Shown: positions 32,018 to 42,399 of the stretch, one piece after another | Numbering within the stretch: position 1 is the first letter of the stretch | Layout of the letters: each line of letters starts with the position of its first letter | Assembly: GCA_951802425.1 (NCBI GenBank) | Contig: OX637806.1 | Span: 62,001-126,000 of the forward strand | Source: Clavaria fumosa | Lineage: Eukaryota; Basidiomycota; Agaricomycetes; Agaricales; Clavariaceae | Direction of reading: 5' to 3' | Length of the DNA stretch: 64,000 nt | Made by a program: the position numbers and the translations under genes | The notes under the pieces: generated by a model | Database searches by the model: none | What the model was told of the DNA's origin: nothing | What the model saw: the letters and a program-made list of their open reading frames with translations, nothing else

Positions 32018-35000
32018 ACTGCCATTCGGCTCTCCGCCATGGATCCGACCGACGTCTTGTGTGTAGTTACCGATCTTGATCCCTCTAGTGATGTGATCTT
32101 GGGAATGAATTGGCTGTTCCAAAACAACCCGCTGGTTGACTGGATTACTGGCCAGATAAAGCCCAGACCATCTACGAAAGAGGAGAAAACTCCGAAATCT
32201 GATCCAGAGGGTGCACCGGCCAGCACTCTCTACTCTGTCCCTCTGTCCACCTCTGTCCCTCTGTCTGTCTCCGCTCCGTGTGCTCCGGTTCAAATGTCGT
32301 CTGCAGCGACTCTGAACCAGACCCGGACTCCGTCTCCATCTCTGCCTCTGTCTCCGTCTTTGACCCAGTCTCTGACCTTTCCGTCTACTCCGTCTCTCCA
32401 GGAGACACCCAAAGTTTCTTTTGTAAATGCTGCCGCATTCGTCACGGCTTGTGGACTTCGCGGGTCCCAAGTCTTTGGCATGACGTTGTCGAGCAAGTCC
32501 GCGCGCGCAGCCTCCGCTTCGTTCAACGTCCCCGACACCACCCCCCAGGACCTCCTCTCCGTTCCGGAGGAGTACAGGGACTTCCCAGATGTCTTCAGTA
32601 AAAAGAAGGCAGATACCCTTGCTCCACATCGACCGTATGATTTAAAGATCAACCTGCTGGATGGCCAATCCCCTCCGCCAGGTGCGGTCTACTCTCTGTC
32701 GCAGTCCGAACTCAGCGAACTCCGTGAGTTTTTGGACGAGCACCTCCGCATCGGATTTATCCGTCCAAGCCGTTCTCCGCACGGAGCACCTGTGCTCTTT
32801 GTCCGGAAGAAGAACGGAATGCTCCGATTATGCGTTGATTTCCGTGGTCTCAATAAATTGACCAAAAAAGACCGTTATCCGCTCCCGCTGACTAAAGATC
32901 TTCTCGACGTTCCAGGAAAAGCCCGAATCTATACAAAACTCGACCTCCAACACGCGTATCACCTGGTCCGTATCGCTGAGGGTGACGAATGGAAGACCGC
33001 ATTCCGCACCCGATACGGATCCTTTGAATGGTGTGTGATGCCTTTCGGGCTCACAAACACGCCCGCCACATTCCAGCGCTTTATGAACGACATATTCTCT
33101 GACCTTCTCGACACGTTCATGGTCGTCTACCTCGACGACATCCTAATTTACTCCGAGGATCCGAAACAACACGTTGAGCACGTCCGAGAGGTACTCCGAA
33201 GGCTCCGGGAGCACGGTCTCTTCCTGAACCCGGCTAAGTGTGAATTTCACGCTGAAACCGTGGAGTATCTCGGATTTGTTTTATCTCCGTCCGGACTTTC
33301 TATGGACATGGCTAAAGTGAAAACTATACAGGATTGGCCAACTCCGCGGAAGGTCAAGGATGTCCAGTCCTTCCTCGGGTTCGCCAATTTCTACCGCTGC
33401 TTCGTCCATGGCTATTCCGAGATCGTCGCTCCGATGAACCGCTTGACGCATAAAAACATTGAGTGGCAGTGGTCCGACGATTGCCAGTCCGCGTTTGACT
33501 ATCTAAAAACTGCGTTCTCCACGGCTCCGATCCTCTTGCACTTCATACCTGGAGCTCCGCTGATAGTCGAAACAGACGCCTCGGACTACGCTGTCGCCGT
33601 GATACTTTCTACGGTCACCTCCGACGGTGAAGTCCACCCTATCGCTTTTCATTCCCGCACCCTAGGCATCTCCGAACTGAACTATGACACCCACGATAAG
33701 GAACTTCTCGCTATATTTGAGGCGTTTACCGCTTGGAGGCACTATCTCGAAGGTTCTGGAATTCCGGTCGACGTTGTTACCGACCACAAGAACCTAGAGT
33801 ACTTCTCCACGGTCCGCCTGCTCACCCGGCATCAAGCCAGGTGGTCGGAGTTCCTTTCCCAGTTCAATTTTGTGATCCGATTCCGCCCCGGGCGCCTCGG
33901 AATGAAACCCGATGTGTTGACTAGACGTTGGGACGTCTATCCCAAAGAGGGGGATAGCGACTATGCCCGCGTCAATCCACAAAACCTCCGGCCGATGTTC
34001 TCCAGCGAACAATTGATATCATCTCTCCGAGCTTCGTCACTTTACGTACCCGCACTCCGCGCGTTGTTTGTGATTGACGATCATCAACTCCGAGAGGACA
34101 TCCGGTCTGGACTCTTGCTCGATCCTGTGATCGTCCCGATCCTAGAAGACCTCCGCTCGAACTCCGCGGACCCTAAGTGGTCCATGGACGATGATGGACT
34201 TCTCCGCGAGCGCGGACGGATTTATGTACCGGACGTCAATGACCTCTGACTCCGCGTTTTACGCGCGAGACATGATCACCTGCTCGCCGGACATTTCGGT
34301 CGGACCAAGACTATGGCCTTGGTCTTCAGGGATTATACCTGGCCGAAACTCCGAGGATTCGTATCGGACTTTTGCAAGTCTTGCACGACTTGTGGTAGGG
34401 CGAAAGCCCCTCGGCATAAGCCATATGGAACGCTCAAGCAGCTACCCATACCCGAGAAACCGTGGAATTCCATTTCGATGGATTTCATCAAGCAACTCCC
34501 TGAGAGCTCCGGTTTTACCGCAATATTGGTGGTTGTTGATAGGTTTACGAAGCAGGGAATCTTCATCCCGACGACTGACAAAGTGAACTCCGCGGAGTTG
34601 GCCCGTCTATTCGTATTCCACGTCTTCTCGAAACATGGAGTTCCGTCGCATGTCACCTCCGATCGCGGCTCCGAGTTCGTTTCCCGTTTTTTTCGCTCGT
34701 TGGGTAAAGTCCTGGACATGACTTTACACTTCACCTCCGGATATCATCCAGAGGGCGACGGACAGACGGAGCGGACTAACCAGACGTTGGAACAATACCT
34801 CCGTTGTTACTGCAATTACCAGCAGGACAACTGGTCGCAGCTTCTACCCCTCGCCAAGTTTGCCTACAACAATGCCCCGAGCGCCACCACTGGGGTTTCT
34901 CCGTTCTTCGCGAACAAGGGTTATCATCCGAATATCTCGGTATTTCCTGAACGCAAAGTAACTTCGGTCCGTGCCCGAGAGCTCGCTGTAGACTTGGATC

Positions 35001-35557
35001 AGCTGCACCAAGAACTCCGTAACCAAATCGCCGAAGTGCAGAGTCGCTATCAGGGTCCGGCGGACAAACGTCGGACTCCGGCACCAGAGTTTAAGGTCGG
35101 AAACCGAGTATACGTAAAGGCGAAGTTTTTCCGTACGACCAGACCCTCCAAAAAACTCTCCGACAAGTTCCTCGGACCTTTCGAGATCATCGGAGAGGCC
35201 GGTTCGCACTCCTTCGTACTCCGACTCCCCGAGGCCATGCGAGCCGTCCACCCCGTCTTCCACATTTCCATGCTGGAGCCAGTCACTCCAAACACAATTC
35301 CGAATCGTACCATCACCCCGCCTCCTCCGGTAGAGATCGATGGAGACTTAGAGCACGAAATCTCCGAAGTGCTCGACTCCAAGATCGACAAACGCCGCAC
35401 CTGCAAACTCCTATACCTGGTGCGGTGGTCCGGATACGAAGGAACCGATGAGGAAACATCCTGGCTTCCCGCTACGGAACTTGTCCACGCCTCCAAGGCC
35501 GTTTCGGATTTCCACCAAGCTTATCCGAACAAGCCCGGACCTCTCAATACCCTCTAG
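32018..35557 (+). pseudogene. pol: Pol of element A, 3' piece: RT, RNase H, integrase, chromodomain
   Basis: The frame resumes in phase with 19909-20213. Order: end of protease (DVILGMNWLF), a Ser/Pro-rich linker, RT with YLDD at 33128-33139, RNase H (ETDASDY near 33570; DTHDKELLAI; VVTDHKNLEYF), then a TGA at 34247-34249 where the related frame has an amino-acid codon (CGA to TGA fits). Downstream the frame is open again from before 34313: H2C2 finger (CKSCTTCGRAK), integrase with SMDFIKQ, TSDRGSEF and GDGQTERTN, and a C-terminal chromodomain (about 35350-35540, LVRWSGYEGTDEETSWLP). Apart from FB1, one nonsense codon is the visible damage. Confidence 0.9.
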
Positions 35558-36056
35558 ACCTTTCTCCGTTCACTCCGATACCCCGAAATTTCTCTTATAC
35601 TTCTATTTACGTACATTTTCCATTCAATCCAATTCCGTCTCTTTTCTCCGTTCACTCCCATACCCCGAAATCTCTCTTATGCTTCTACTTACGTACATTT
35701 TCTGTTCTATACTACTCCATCTCTCGCTTCTCCGTCTTCTCCAAAAAAAAAAACAAAAAAAAAAAATCCGTATTTCTGTCTCTCCGTCTCTCTGTCTCTC
35801 TGTCTCTCTCTCTGTTCCTGCCTCCGAAAACTCCGAAAACTCTAAAAAACCTCCTTTCTTCTTATTCCTCTTCTCCGTAAACTCCGAACCTTTGATTTTT
35901 TCTCCCAAGTCCGACTCTGAACCTCTCTTCGTCTTCTCTGTGTTGTCTTACTTTATTTTCCTTTCACTCCGCTTACTTTTCACTCAAGTTCAAAGATAAA
36001 AAACAAACATTTTATAAAAAAGAAAACAATAAATACAAGTATATAAAATTTTTATT
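35558..36056. other. Pyrimidine-rich stretch between convergent genes of element A
   Basis: This is a T/C-rich, partly repeated stretch (TTCACTCC..ATACCCCGAAAT appears twice) with A-runs at 35743-35766 and 35996-36050. Pol ends just before it and the opposite-strand gene ends just after it, so it probably holds the 3' ends of two convergent transcripts. Confidence 0.5.
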
Positions 36057-37064
36057 TTAGGCGGAGGGGGGCGAGCTGGGCGACGCCTGCAAAATTCCTT
36101 CGGGCTCCTTAAGCCCGGACTCCGCTCCCACTTCTCCTGCCTCCGCCTCCGCCTCCGCCTCTTCCTCCGCCTCTTTCTCCGACCCCACCTCCTTCGCCTT
36201 TCCCTTCTCCTTCTCCTTCCCCGTCACCTCCACCACCATGTCCTCCGCCTCCGCTTCCTCTGCCTCCGCCCTCAGAACCTCTGCCTTCTCCTTCCTCACC
36301 TCCTCCGCTGCCTCCGCCTTCTCCGCCACCTCCATCCTCTTCCCCCACTTCTCCAAAATCCTGCGGAGAATCTTCCGATCCTCCGCCGTGGCCTTCCGCT
36401 CCGCTGCGGCCTCCGCCCTCCACTCCTCCATCGCAAACACCCCCCTCAGGACCACGCTATGCGTGGCCTGCATCAAATTTTTAACCTCCTCCTCCATCCG
36501 CCAACCCTGCGGCACCCACATCTCCGCCCTATCATCCTCCAACTCCGCGGACCGCTTGGTCCGCGTCCCCTTCGCCTTTTTCCGCTCCGGCCTCTCCGCC
36601 TCTCCTCCTCCGCACTTCTGCTTCGCCCCCGCACAGGCATTGCAGGCCGTCCCCCGCCCCCCACTCGGCCACACACAGGCCACCCCCAACCTATGGCATC
36701 GCGCGCACTCCGCACGATCCGCCTCCGTCTCCGGTGTCGGAGACCGCTTCCTCCCCACCCCTTGCTCCCGCGCCACCTCCGCCGCCCTCCGCTTCGCCTC
36801 CACCGCCTTCGCCCTCTCCAGCTCCTCCCGCCGCACCCTATCCGCTGCCTCCCTCGCTTTCCGCTCCTCCTCCTCCCGCCTCTGTCGCTCCTCCTCCTCC
36901 CTCGCCCTTTTCTCCCTCAACGCGTTAATTTTCTTCGTGAGGGCAGTGATCTCGGGGTCCTCGTCCACCGCGCGAGGTTGCGTGGGGGCGGCGACGATGG
37001 GTCGTGGGCGAGGGCGGGAGGGGCGACTGGGCCCGGCTCCAGGCGTCGATTGCGTGTTGGACAT
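36057..37064 (-). CDS. Opposite-strand Zn2Cys6-like coiled-coil protein in element A
   Basis: This intact 335-codon frame lies antisense to the element, between pol and the 3' LTR. Residues 1-35 are Pro/Arg-rich; 40-105 are a charged helix, probably coiled coil (REKRAREEEERQRREEEE). Residues about 118-150 hold CARCHRLGVAC, ten residues, then CNACAGAKQKC: spacing C-X2-C-X6-C-X10-C-X2-C-X6-C, the pattern of the fungal Zn(II)2Cys6 binuclear cluster. The C-terminal half is Glu/Ala/Lys-rich helix (EDMVVEVTGKEKEKGKAKE). The cluster suggests nucleic-acid binding; the target is unknown. The start is the first ATG, about 230 bp inside the 3' LTR boundary, so its promoter may lie in the LTR or in that gap. 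It is open although pol of this copy is not. Confidence 0.75.
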   Translation of the reverse strand: MSNTQSTPGAGPSRPSRPRPRPIVAAPTQPRAVDEDPEITALTKKINALREKRAREEEERQRREEEERKAREAADRVRREELERAKAVEAKRRAAEVAREQGVGRKRSPTPETEADRAECARCHRLGVACVWPSGGRGTACNACAGAKQKCGGGEAERPERKKAKGTRTKRSAELEDDRAEMWVPQGWRMEEEVKNLMQATHSVVLRGVFAMEEWRAEAAAERKATAEDRKILRRILEKWGKRMEVAEKAEAAEEVRKEKAEVLRAEAEEAEAEDMVVEVTGKEKEKGKAKEVGSEKEAEEEAEAEAEAGEVGAESGLKEPEGILQASPSSPPSA

Positions 37065-37292
37065 GATAAGTTTTTTTGAAAGGAATTGCCCGTGTTAGGG
37101 GCGAGTGGTGGGAGTGATGAATTAAGGAAGAGAAAAGCGGAGTGCGACGCACACAATCGTTTTAACCCCCAAAAAATTTCGGACTCCGATCGAAGCACCG
37201 CGAAACTCCGGTGCTAACTTGATATGGGAGCCACGTGTTCACGCGGACTTTGGCCACAGGGTCTCAGGGGTTCGACCCTAAGAGGGGGATAC

Positions 37293-38017
37293 TGTTACGA
37301 CCCCATCCGCTTGCATAAGCACTATCCCCGCCCCGGACTCCGAGCTCCGTACCAACTCCGATCTGCTCTGCTGTAACTCCGTATGCCCCGCTCCGCACCT
37401 TCATCGGACTTTACTCCGCTGACCTTCGGACCATTCGGACTTCGTTCTAGAACCTTCTCCCTCCATCCCCTCATTCTGTTCACTACTGAGAGGATACCCT
37501 TGACCCATGGGAGTCGCTTTTGTTGTTGTTTCTTTGTTCCAAGAAAATTGCACAGGCACAAGTGGTGAAACTCTCCTAGTAATTTGATAAGTACATTGTT
37601 TCACATTACTCCTATACTCTGTCCTTGCAGTATAAGTTTCCACCTGTATCTCCCTGCTCCTCAGTTCGAATATTAATGTCTCTTGATCCTAAAAACATCT
37701 CTGAGCTTTCGTCCTCATCGTCCTCGACGTTCTCCACATCATCCGATCAACTCCGACCAACTCCGACGGACTCCGATCAACTTCGGAGTTTTGACTTGTG
37801 TTCTGATCCTCCCTTAGGTATTGTTCTTGTTTGATAAATAGGGACACGTATATACGTGGTGGCACAACACATACGTTGAGGCCGCAGTCCCATAAATCTC
37901 TCTTCCTCGTGTTTACTTCTCCGTTTCTCTGATATCGGACTCCGACTGGACTCCGATAGAATATCTCCGCTCCGCTCCGCTAACCCCTTCGCCGCTAACC
38001 TTGTTAGGACTGTGACA
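37293..38017 (+). repeat. 3' LTR of element A
   Basis: This 725-bp LTR is preceded by the polypurine tract AAGAGGGGGATAC (37280-37292) and followed by the TSD ACCTC. The TATA box and start segment are retained. Confidence 0.93.
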
Positions 38018-38022
38018 ACCTC

Positions 38023-38690
38023 CCTGGAAGCCATTACTAGGAATTAAGGGTGTTATTGGCCTGGGAGCATGGCTATTTGTTAGATTGCAAATTTCAGCCA
38101 TCAGACTACACCTTATGATATCTAATACAACCATACAAAAACCCATAATATTTGGTGCAAAGCTACAGATTCCCCATGTGTATTTTCCCAGAAATCTCAA
38201 AATCTCTCCCCAGATAGCCCCCTTTGTCAAATCACATATTCCTGTTAGCAAGTAGCTAATGTATGCATGACTACATGTTCAAAGTTTGGTGAAATTCTCA
38301 GGAAGATAGCCCAGAATGTGCATTTTGGAAGACAGTCAAGGCTTGCTTATCCTTGTCTGTATCTTTACCTTCCTGATCTGTATCTTTACTTTCACTGCAG
38401 AATTATGGGAAAATGAATATTTTCATTGTATTTTGCAAATTGACATTGAACTATGGCAGATACAAATGTGGGGTGTCCAGATGCAGAATCTCCTGATTTT
38501 TGCTGATTTTTTGGTGTATAAAAAGTCATATTTTGCAAGCCCTGCAAAAATTTTCCCATGGTCATAGCAGCTTACCAAAAGCAGCTATGCCTGATTGGTA
38601 ACCTGCACCTGAGGGACCAGGCACAGGGCTGCTCAATTTCGAGTTTTTATTTTTATTTTTAGCATATTTTGTTTGCCATTGTTTGTCTGA
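38023..38690 (+). repeat. Old foldback (FB1-family) copy, right part
   Basis: This continues the copy at 17827-17973. CCTGGAAGCCATTACTAGG to about 38380 matches the inner arm of FB1. Then, with a deletion, 38395-38690 matches the opposite arm (about 30190-30490, including TTTTTTGGTGTATAAAAAGT). It is a rearranged palindrome without the satellite arrays, clearly older than FB1. Confidence 0.75.
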
Positions 38691-38727
38691 GAAGGACTTA
38701 CTGCTTTGGTGTGGGCAGGGGACCCTG

Positions 38728-38946
38728 TGTCATGACCCATTCATTTTTCCCTTGCCCAAACCGACTTTACCAGCACCTACGAGCCTCCCGACATCCCTCT
38801 ACAACCTTGCGAGCTCCTCTACACACTTCCGGAACCCACCATCCCCTTCCAGAAGCCTCCCCGACCTCTCCCGCATTCACATGACACTCACGACTATCAT
38901 GCTATACTCGCGTCACCTCCTGCCACCTTTCCTTACATGTGTCTAC
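38728..38946 (+). repeat. Solo LTR F, left part
   Basis: This starts TGTCATGACCC, preceded by CCCTG (38723-38727). It continues at 47617 beyond element E. F and the LTRs of E are related but clearly diverged. Confidence 0.85.
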
Positions 38947-40338
38947 TGTCAGGACCCATCCATTTTTCCTCAACCTAACAACTCTATCACCACTCATGGA
39001 CCTCCCGACGCTCCCCTACCACCTCGCGAACCCCCCTACACTCTTCCGAAACCCGCTATCAACTTCCGAACACCTCTCAGGCCTCCATCATCTCCTCATG
39101 ACACTTGCGATCATACCACCATACTCGCGTCACCTCCCGCCACCTCACCTTACGCGTATTCACCGCCGAACCCACTATTCGATGCTCAACACGCTCTTAC
39201 ATGGCTCCTGCAACGACACGTGACTTGCCGCACGGCACACCAGCGTTACTCGCGTTACTCGCGTTACCAGCATTACTCACGTGACATACCGCCCAAAGAC
39301 CGCCCAAGGTCACCTGCCTCACCAGCGCCGTCCACGTGACCACTCGCCTGACCGCGCGACCTTAACGATGAAACGTGCCACCGGCGGTCAAGCTGTGTAT
39401 CCTTTCAAATTATGTTCTCCCTTCTTCTTCTCAGTCGTCTATAACTGCATTAGCCCTGGACCAAGCCCCTCTGCCCAGTCGTAGTTACACATACGCTTAT
39501 TTAGTTAGGTCGCGACCCATGACCGGTCACGTCCGCGACCTTACCTATGCTTAGTTTACCCCTCGCGATCTTAGTAGAACACGTGCACGGTCACTCTACG
39601 ACTAGTTATACCCCGTACTACTATAGTCTTGTCGCCTGGCGCTCTCTGTACTTTCCCTTTCTCGTCATACTCCCTGCACGTACGTATATATAAGGTCTCG
39701 CATGTACTTATGGTACTCTAGACTTGATATTGACGCACATTGGTTTAAGCTTGAGGCTAGTACGCCCTTTGAGCTTGGAACCATCGCAATTGATAGGTCT
39801 TGTCTCTCTTGGTGACCACAAGACTGCCAAGACACACTCTACTCTGTTCTAACTCGCCCTCTGCGCTCGTACAACTCGCGCGATCCAAGTATTCTCTATT
39901 ATTTGTCTTGGTACTGATCTTAGAACCCTACAGGTTCACCCGTCGGTTGGAAAAGTCATCGCCTTCACCGACACATTCCTCAACACCATCGCAACCACCG
40001 CGACCCTTCCAACATTGTCTATTTCTTTCACCTCGTCTTTTTCCTTCTCTACGCTTTGTCGGTCGACCTCGCGACCTTCTCAGCGTTGTCACTTTCTCCC
40101 ACCTCGTCTATTTCTTTTTTCACGCTTCGTTGGTCGACTTCGCGACCCTCTCAGCGTCACCCATTTCCCCCCTCCTCATCAATTTCCTCCTTTACACTTC
40201 GTCTACTGACTTCGCGACCTTCCGGGACCGAGCATTCTTGACTGTGCTCTACAGTTGATTGGTCTTAGCGAGTTTCCAGCATAGGTCACCAACAAGTCGA
40301 TCTCCGGCACTACTATCGAGGCGGGACAGGCCCTAACA
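38947..40338 (+). repeat. 5' LTR of element E
   Basis: This 1392-bp LTR runs from TGTCAGGACCC to GGGACAGGCCCTAACA. It carries a 14-nt segment (near 40202-40215) that is missing from the 3' copy. Confidence 0.92.
39685..39731 (+). promoter_or_regulatory. TATA box and predicted RNA start of element E
   Basis: TATATATAAG at 39685-39694 lies about 30 bp before AGACTTGATATT (39720-39731), which is complementary to the primer site at 40340-40351. Confidence 0.65.
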
Positions 40339-40339
40339 T

Positions 40340-40351
40340 AATATCAAGTCT
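40340..40351 (+). other. Primer binding site of element E (self-priming type)
   Basis: AATATCAAGTCT follows the 5' LTR after one base and is the reverse complement of AGACTTGATATT in the LTR. It is identical to the site in element D. Confidence 0.75.
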
Positions 40352-40394
40352 CCCCCTCGCCCCACCACTCAACACCCAGATAACACAAACCATT

Positions 40395-42098
40395 ATGTCT
40401 TCCAGTCACACTCCTCCCCAACCAACCACTCATCACTTCCAGACACGCACAGGTAGTCGCGCAATCACTCCAATGGTCTTGGAGACTACTCGCGAACCGC
40501 CTACCACCGTACAAGAACGACCCGCGTCCGTCGTTCAATCACAGCCCGAAGAACCCGCCCAAATCGCACCTAGCCACGCCTCTTCCCCGCGCGAAGAAGC
40601 TGAGACTCTCGTGGAACAGCTCGGCTACCTGCACTTCGACCGCCCTCGCCACCGTACTTACCAAATTCTCAACAATACTTGCCGCCAATATGAAACTGGA
40701 ACTCTCGATGAAGAATTAGTGTATCTCATTGAGACGACAAATCTCTACGAGGCATTGGTATGATTAACAGATGGATTCCGAGCTAACCCACAGAACCGGT
40801 TATACAAGAGTCAGCATCAGTATCCAGGGACTACCGACCGCGGAGTTCCGACTCCTCCCGACCTGGATACCCCCTCGCGACCTCCAAGACAGGTTCAACC
40901 CACCAGAGGACCCCGGGATATGGCCCCGCTTTTCCAGGTCGTGGCTCAATCTCTTCAGAATTTCGTGAATCCTGCCACGCCCGATGAGCGACCAGCCATC
41001 GTCTCCAGGATCCCAAGGTACACCGCCCCTCGCAGTAGCTGGCCTACGTGGACGCAGCCAGCCACTACTCCGAGTAGGGCGTTCCCTCGCAACCCTATAG
41101 GGACCGAAGCAACGCTTCAACCTGCCCCTCGCCTCGAGATTCTGGTCAAGCCCTTCCGCATTCCACAACCGGAAGCGCGACCAGTACCCCAGATGGAGAC
41201 GGGACCAGCATCTCGCCCTCCATCACAGACTGAAGCTCCGCAGGTCCCTCCGGTCCCCCCTATGCCCCCACACCCCGCCACCGTGCTTCGAGATGAGGCA
41301 CCTGGAACCCACCATCACCACTACTATTACCAGGCCCCTCCCTCCGAAGGACCATCGGCCCGAGACGCCTTCGCTCGAGAATCCAAGCTCGACACCAGAC
41401 GTCCCGAACCGTTCAATGGTCGTGACCGACGCAAGTGGAAACCTTTCATCACGGAATGCCTAATGACTTTCTTCACCAAGCCCATAACCTTCCAAGGAGA
41501 TCACGAGAGGGTTACTTTCGCCGCCTCTTACCTCACGGACACCGCGCAGAGCCACTACACCTCCCTCCTTCAATTCAATGCCGAACACCCGGCTCTACAT
41601 TCCTGGGAAGGATTCATCTGCAAGTTTGGAGGGATGTTTGGAGTGGTCAACACGCAGATTGAAGCCGACCAGAACCTTTGCTTATTGCAGATGGGCGAAA
41701 ACGAACGGTTTTCGAACCACATCATCCATTTCGAGTCCTTCGCTTTCGAATCCAACTGGAATTCGGCTGCCTTGCAATCAGAGCTCTACCGCTCGATGTC
41801 CATGCGTATTAAAGAGGCCATGAAAGTCATTCCGCGACCTACAACATATCAGGAACTTCGCGATTTAGCCATGCAGATTGACCAGAGACACTGGGAATAT
41901 GAGAGTGAGACTCGCCAAACTCAATTCCGCGCTAACCCTCCTGCTCCCCGTCCCCCTGTTCAACAAGGTGGAAATCGCCCCTTGGCTCAACAAGGCAGAA
42001 ATCGCAACTACCAGACGACGTCGCGACCTTATCCAGCCGCTGGCAATAATCCTACAATGCCCCGACCAGCCGCAGGGAATCCCGCGACTTCGCCGTGA
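40395..42098 (+). pseudogene. gag: Gag (capsid part) of element E, one nonsense codon
   Basis: The frame opens at the ATG at 40395. A TGA at 40761-40763 replaces a CGA that is intact in D; the same frame then continues without break to 42098. The capsid core is in the middle (RRPEPFNGRDRRKWKPFITECLMTF, LLQMGENERFSNHIIRFE-like region), followed by a basic Gln/Pro-rich tail. The terminal TGA at 42096-42098 is shared with D and separates capsid from the zinc-knuckle segment in the same frame. Confidence 0.85.
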
Positions 42099-42398
42099 CC
42101 CGCTAATCCGCCCCGTCAGCTGAATCCAAATCCAAATCTGCCCTACGTCCCCCTCAGCGATGAGGAACGAGAACGTCATCATCAGGGAAATCTTTGTTTG
42201 AGATGTGGAAAACCGGGACATTACAGCGTTGCATGCCCCGATCGACGATTAGCCGGACGAGCCGTCTTCACGCTAGAGGAAGGAGAGGAAGAGATCCAGG
42301 AAGAGTATGAAGTTGAGGAAGAGGTAGAAGAGGATGTGGATGACCCGCACGAAGGGTTAAACGAGGAAGCGACTCAGGAGCTTCCGGGGGAACTCTGA
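42099..42398 (+). CDS. Nucleocapsid zinc-knuckle segment of element E
   Basis: This is in frame with gag but behind a TGA. It contains a CCHC zinc knuckle CLRCGKPGHYSVAC (near 42198-42240) and a strongly acidic tail (EEGEEEIQEEYEVEEEVEED). The TGA is followed by C (TGA-C), a context known to be leaky in other systems, so readthrough is one way this segment could be made. Pol overlaps its end in the -1 frame. Confidence 0.6.
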   Translation, partial: PANPPRQLNPNPNLPYVPLSDEERERHHQGNLCLRCGKPGHYSVACPDRRLAGRAVFTLEEGEEEIQEEYEVEEEVEEDVDDPHEGLNEEATQELPGEL

Positions 42399-42399
42399 G

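Larger units (their letters stand above)
17974..38017 (+). mobile_element. Gypsy element A (complete but interrupted by FB1 and B)
   Basis: Two 725-bp LTRs (17974-18698 and 37293-38017) flanked by the 5-bp TSD ACCTC (17969-17973 and 38018-38022) define the element. Without the nested insert it is about 8.2 kb. The order is 5' LTR, self-priming site, gag, (-1 frameshift) protease, [FB1 insertion 20212-32013], RT, RNase H, integrase, chromodomain, convergent opposite-strand Zn2Cys6-like gene, polypurine tract, 3' LTR. The LTRs differ at roughly a dozen sites by eye, nearly all CG versus TG/CA. Confidence 0.93.

Noticed and set aside
36238..37098. Ser/Ala-rich plus-strand frame in element A
   Set aside because: It is the complement of the GC-rich, Glu/Lys/Arg-rich antisense protein, which has a start, a cysteine cluster and a counterpart in C.
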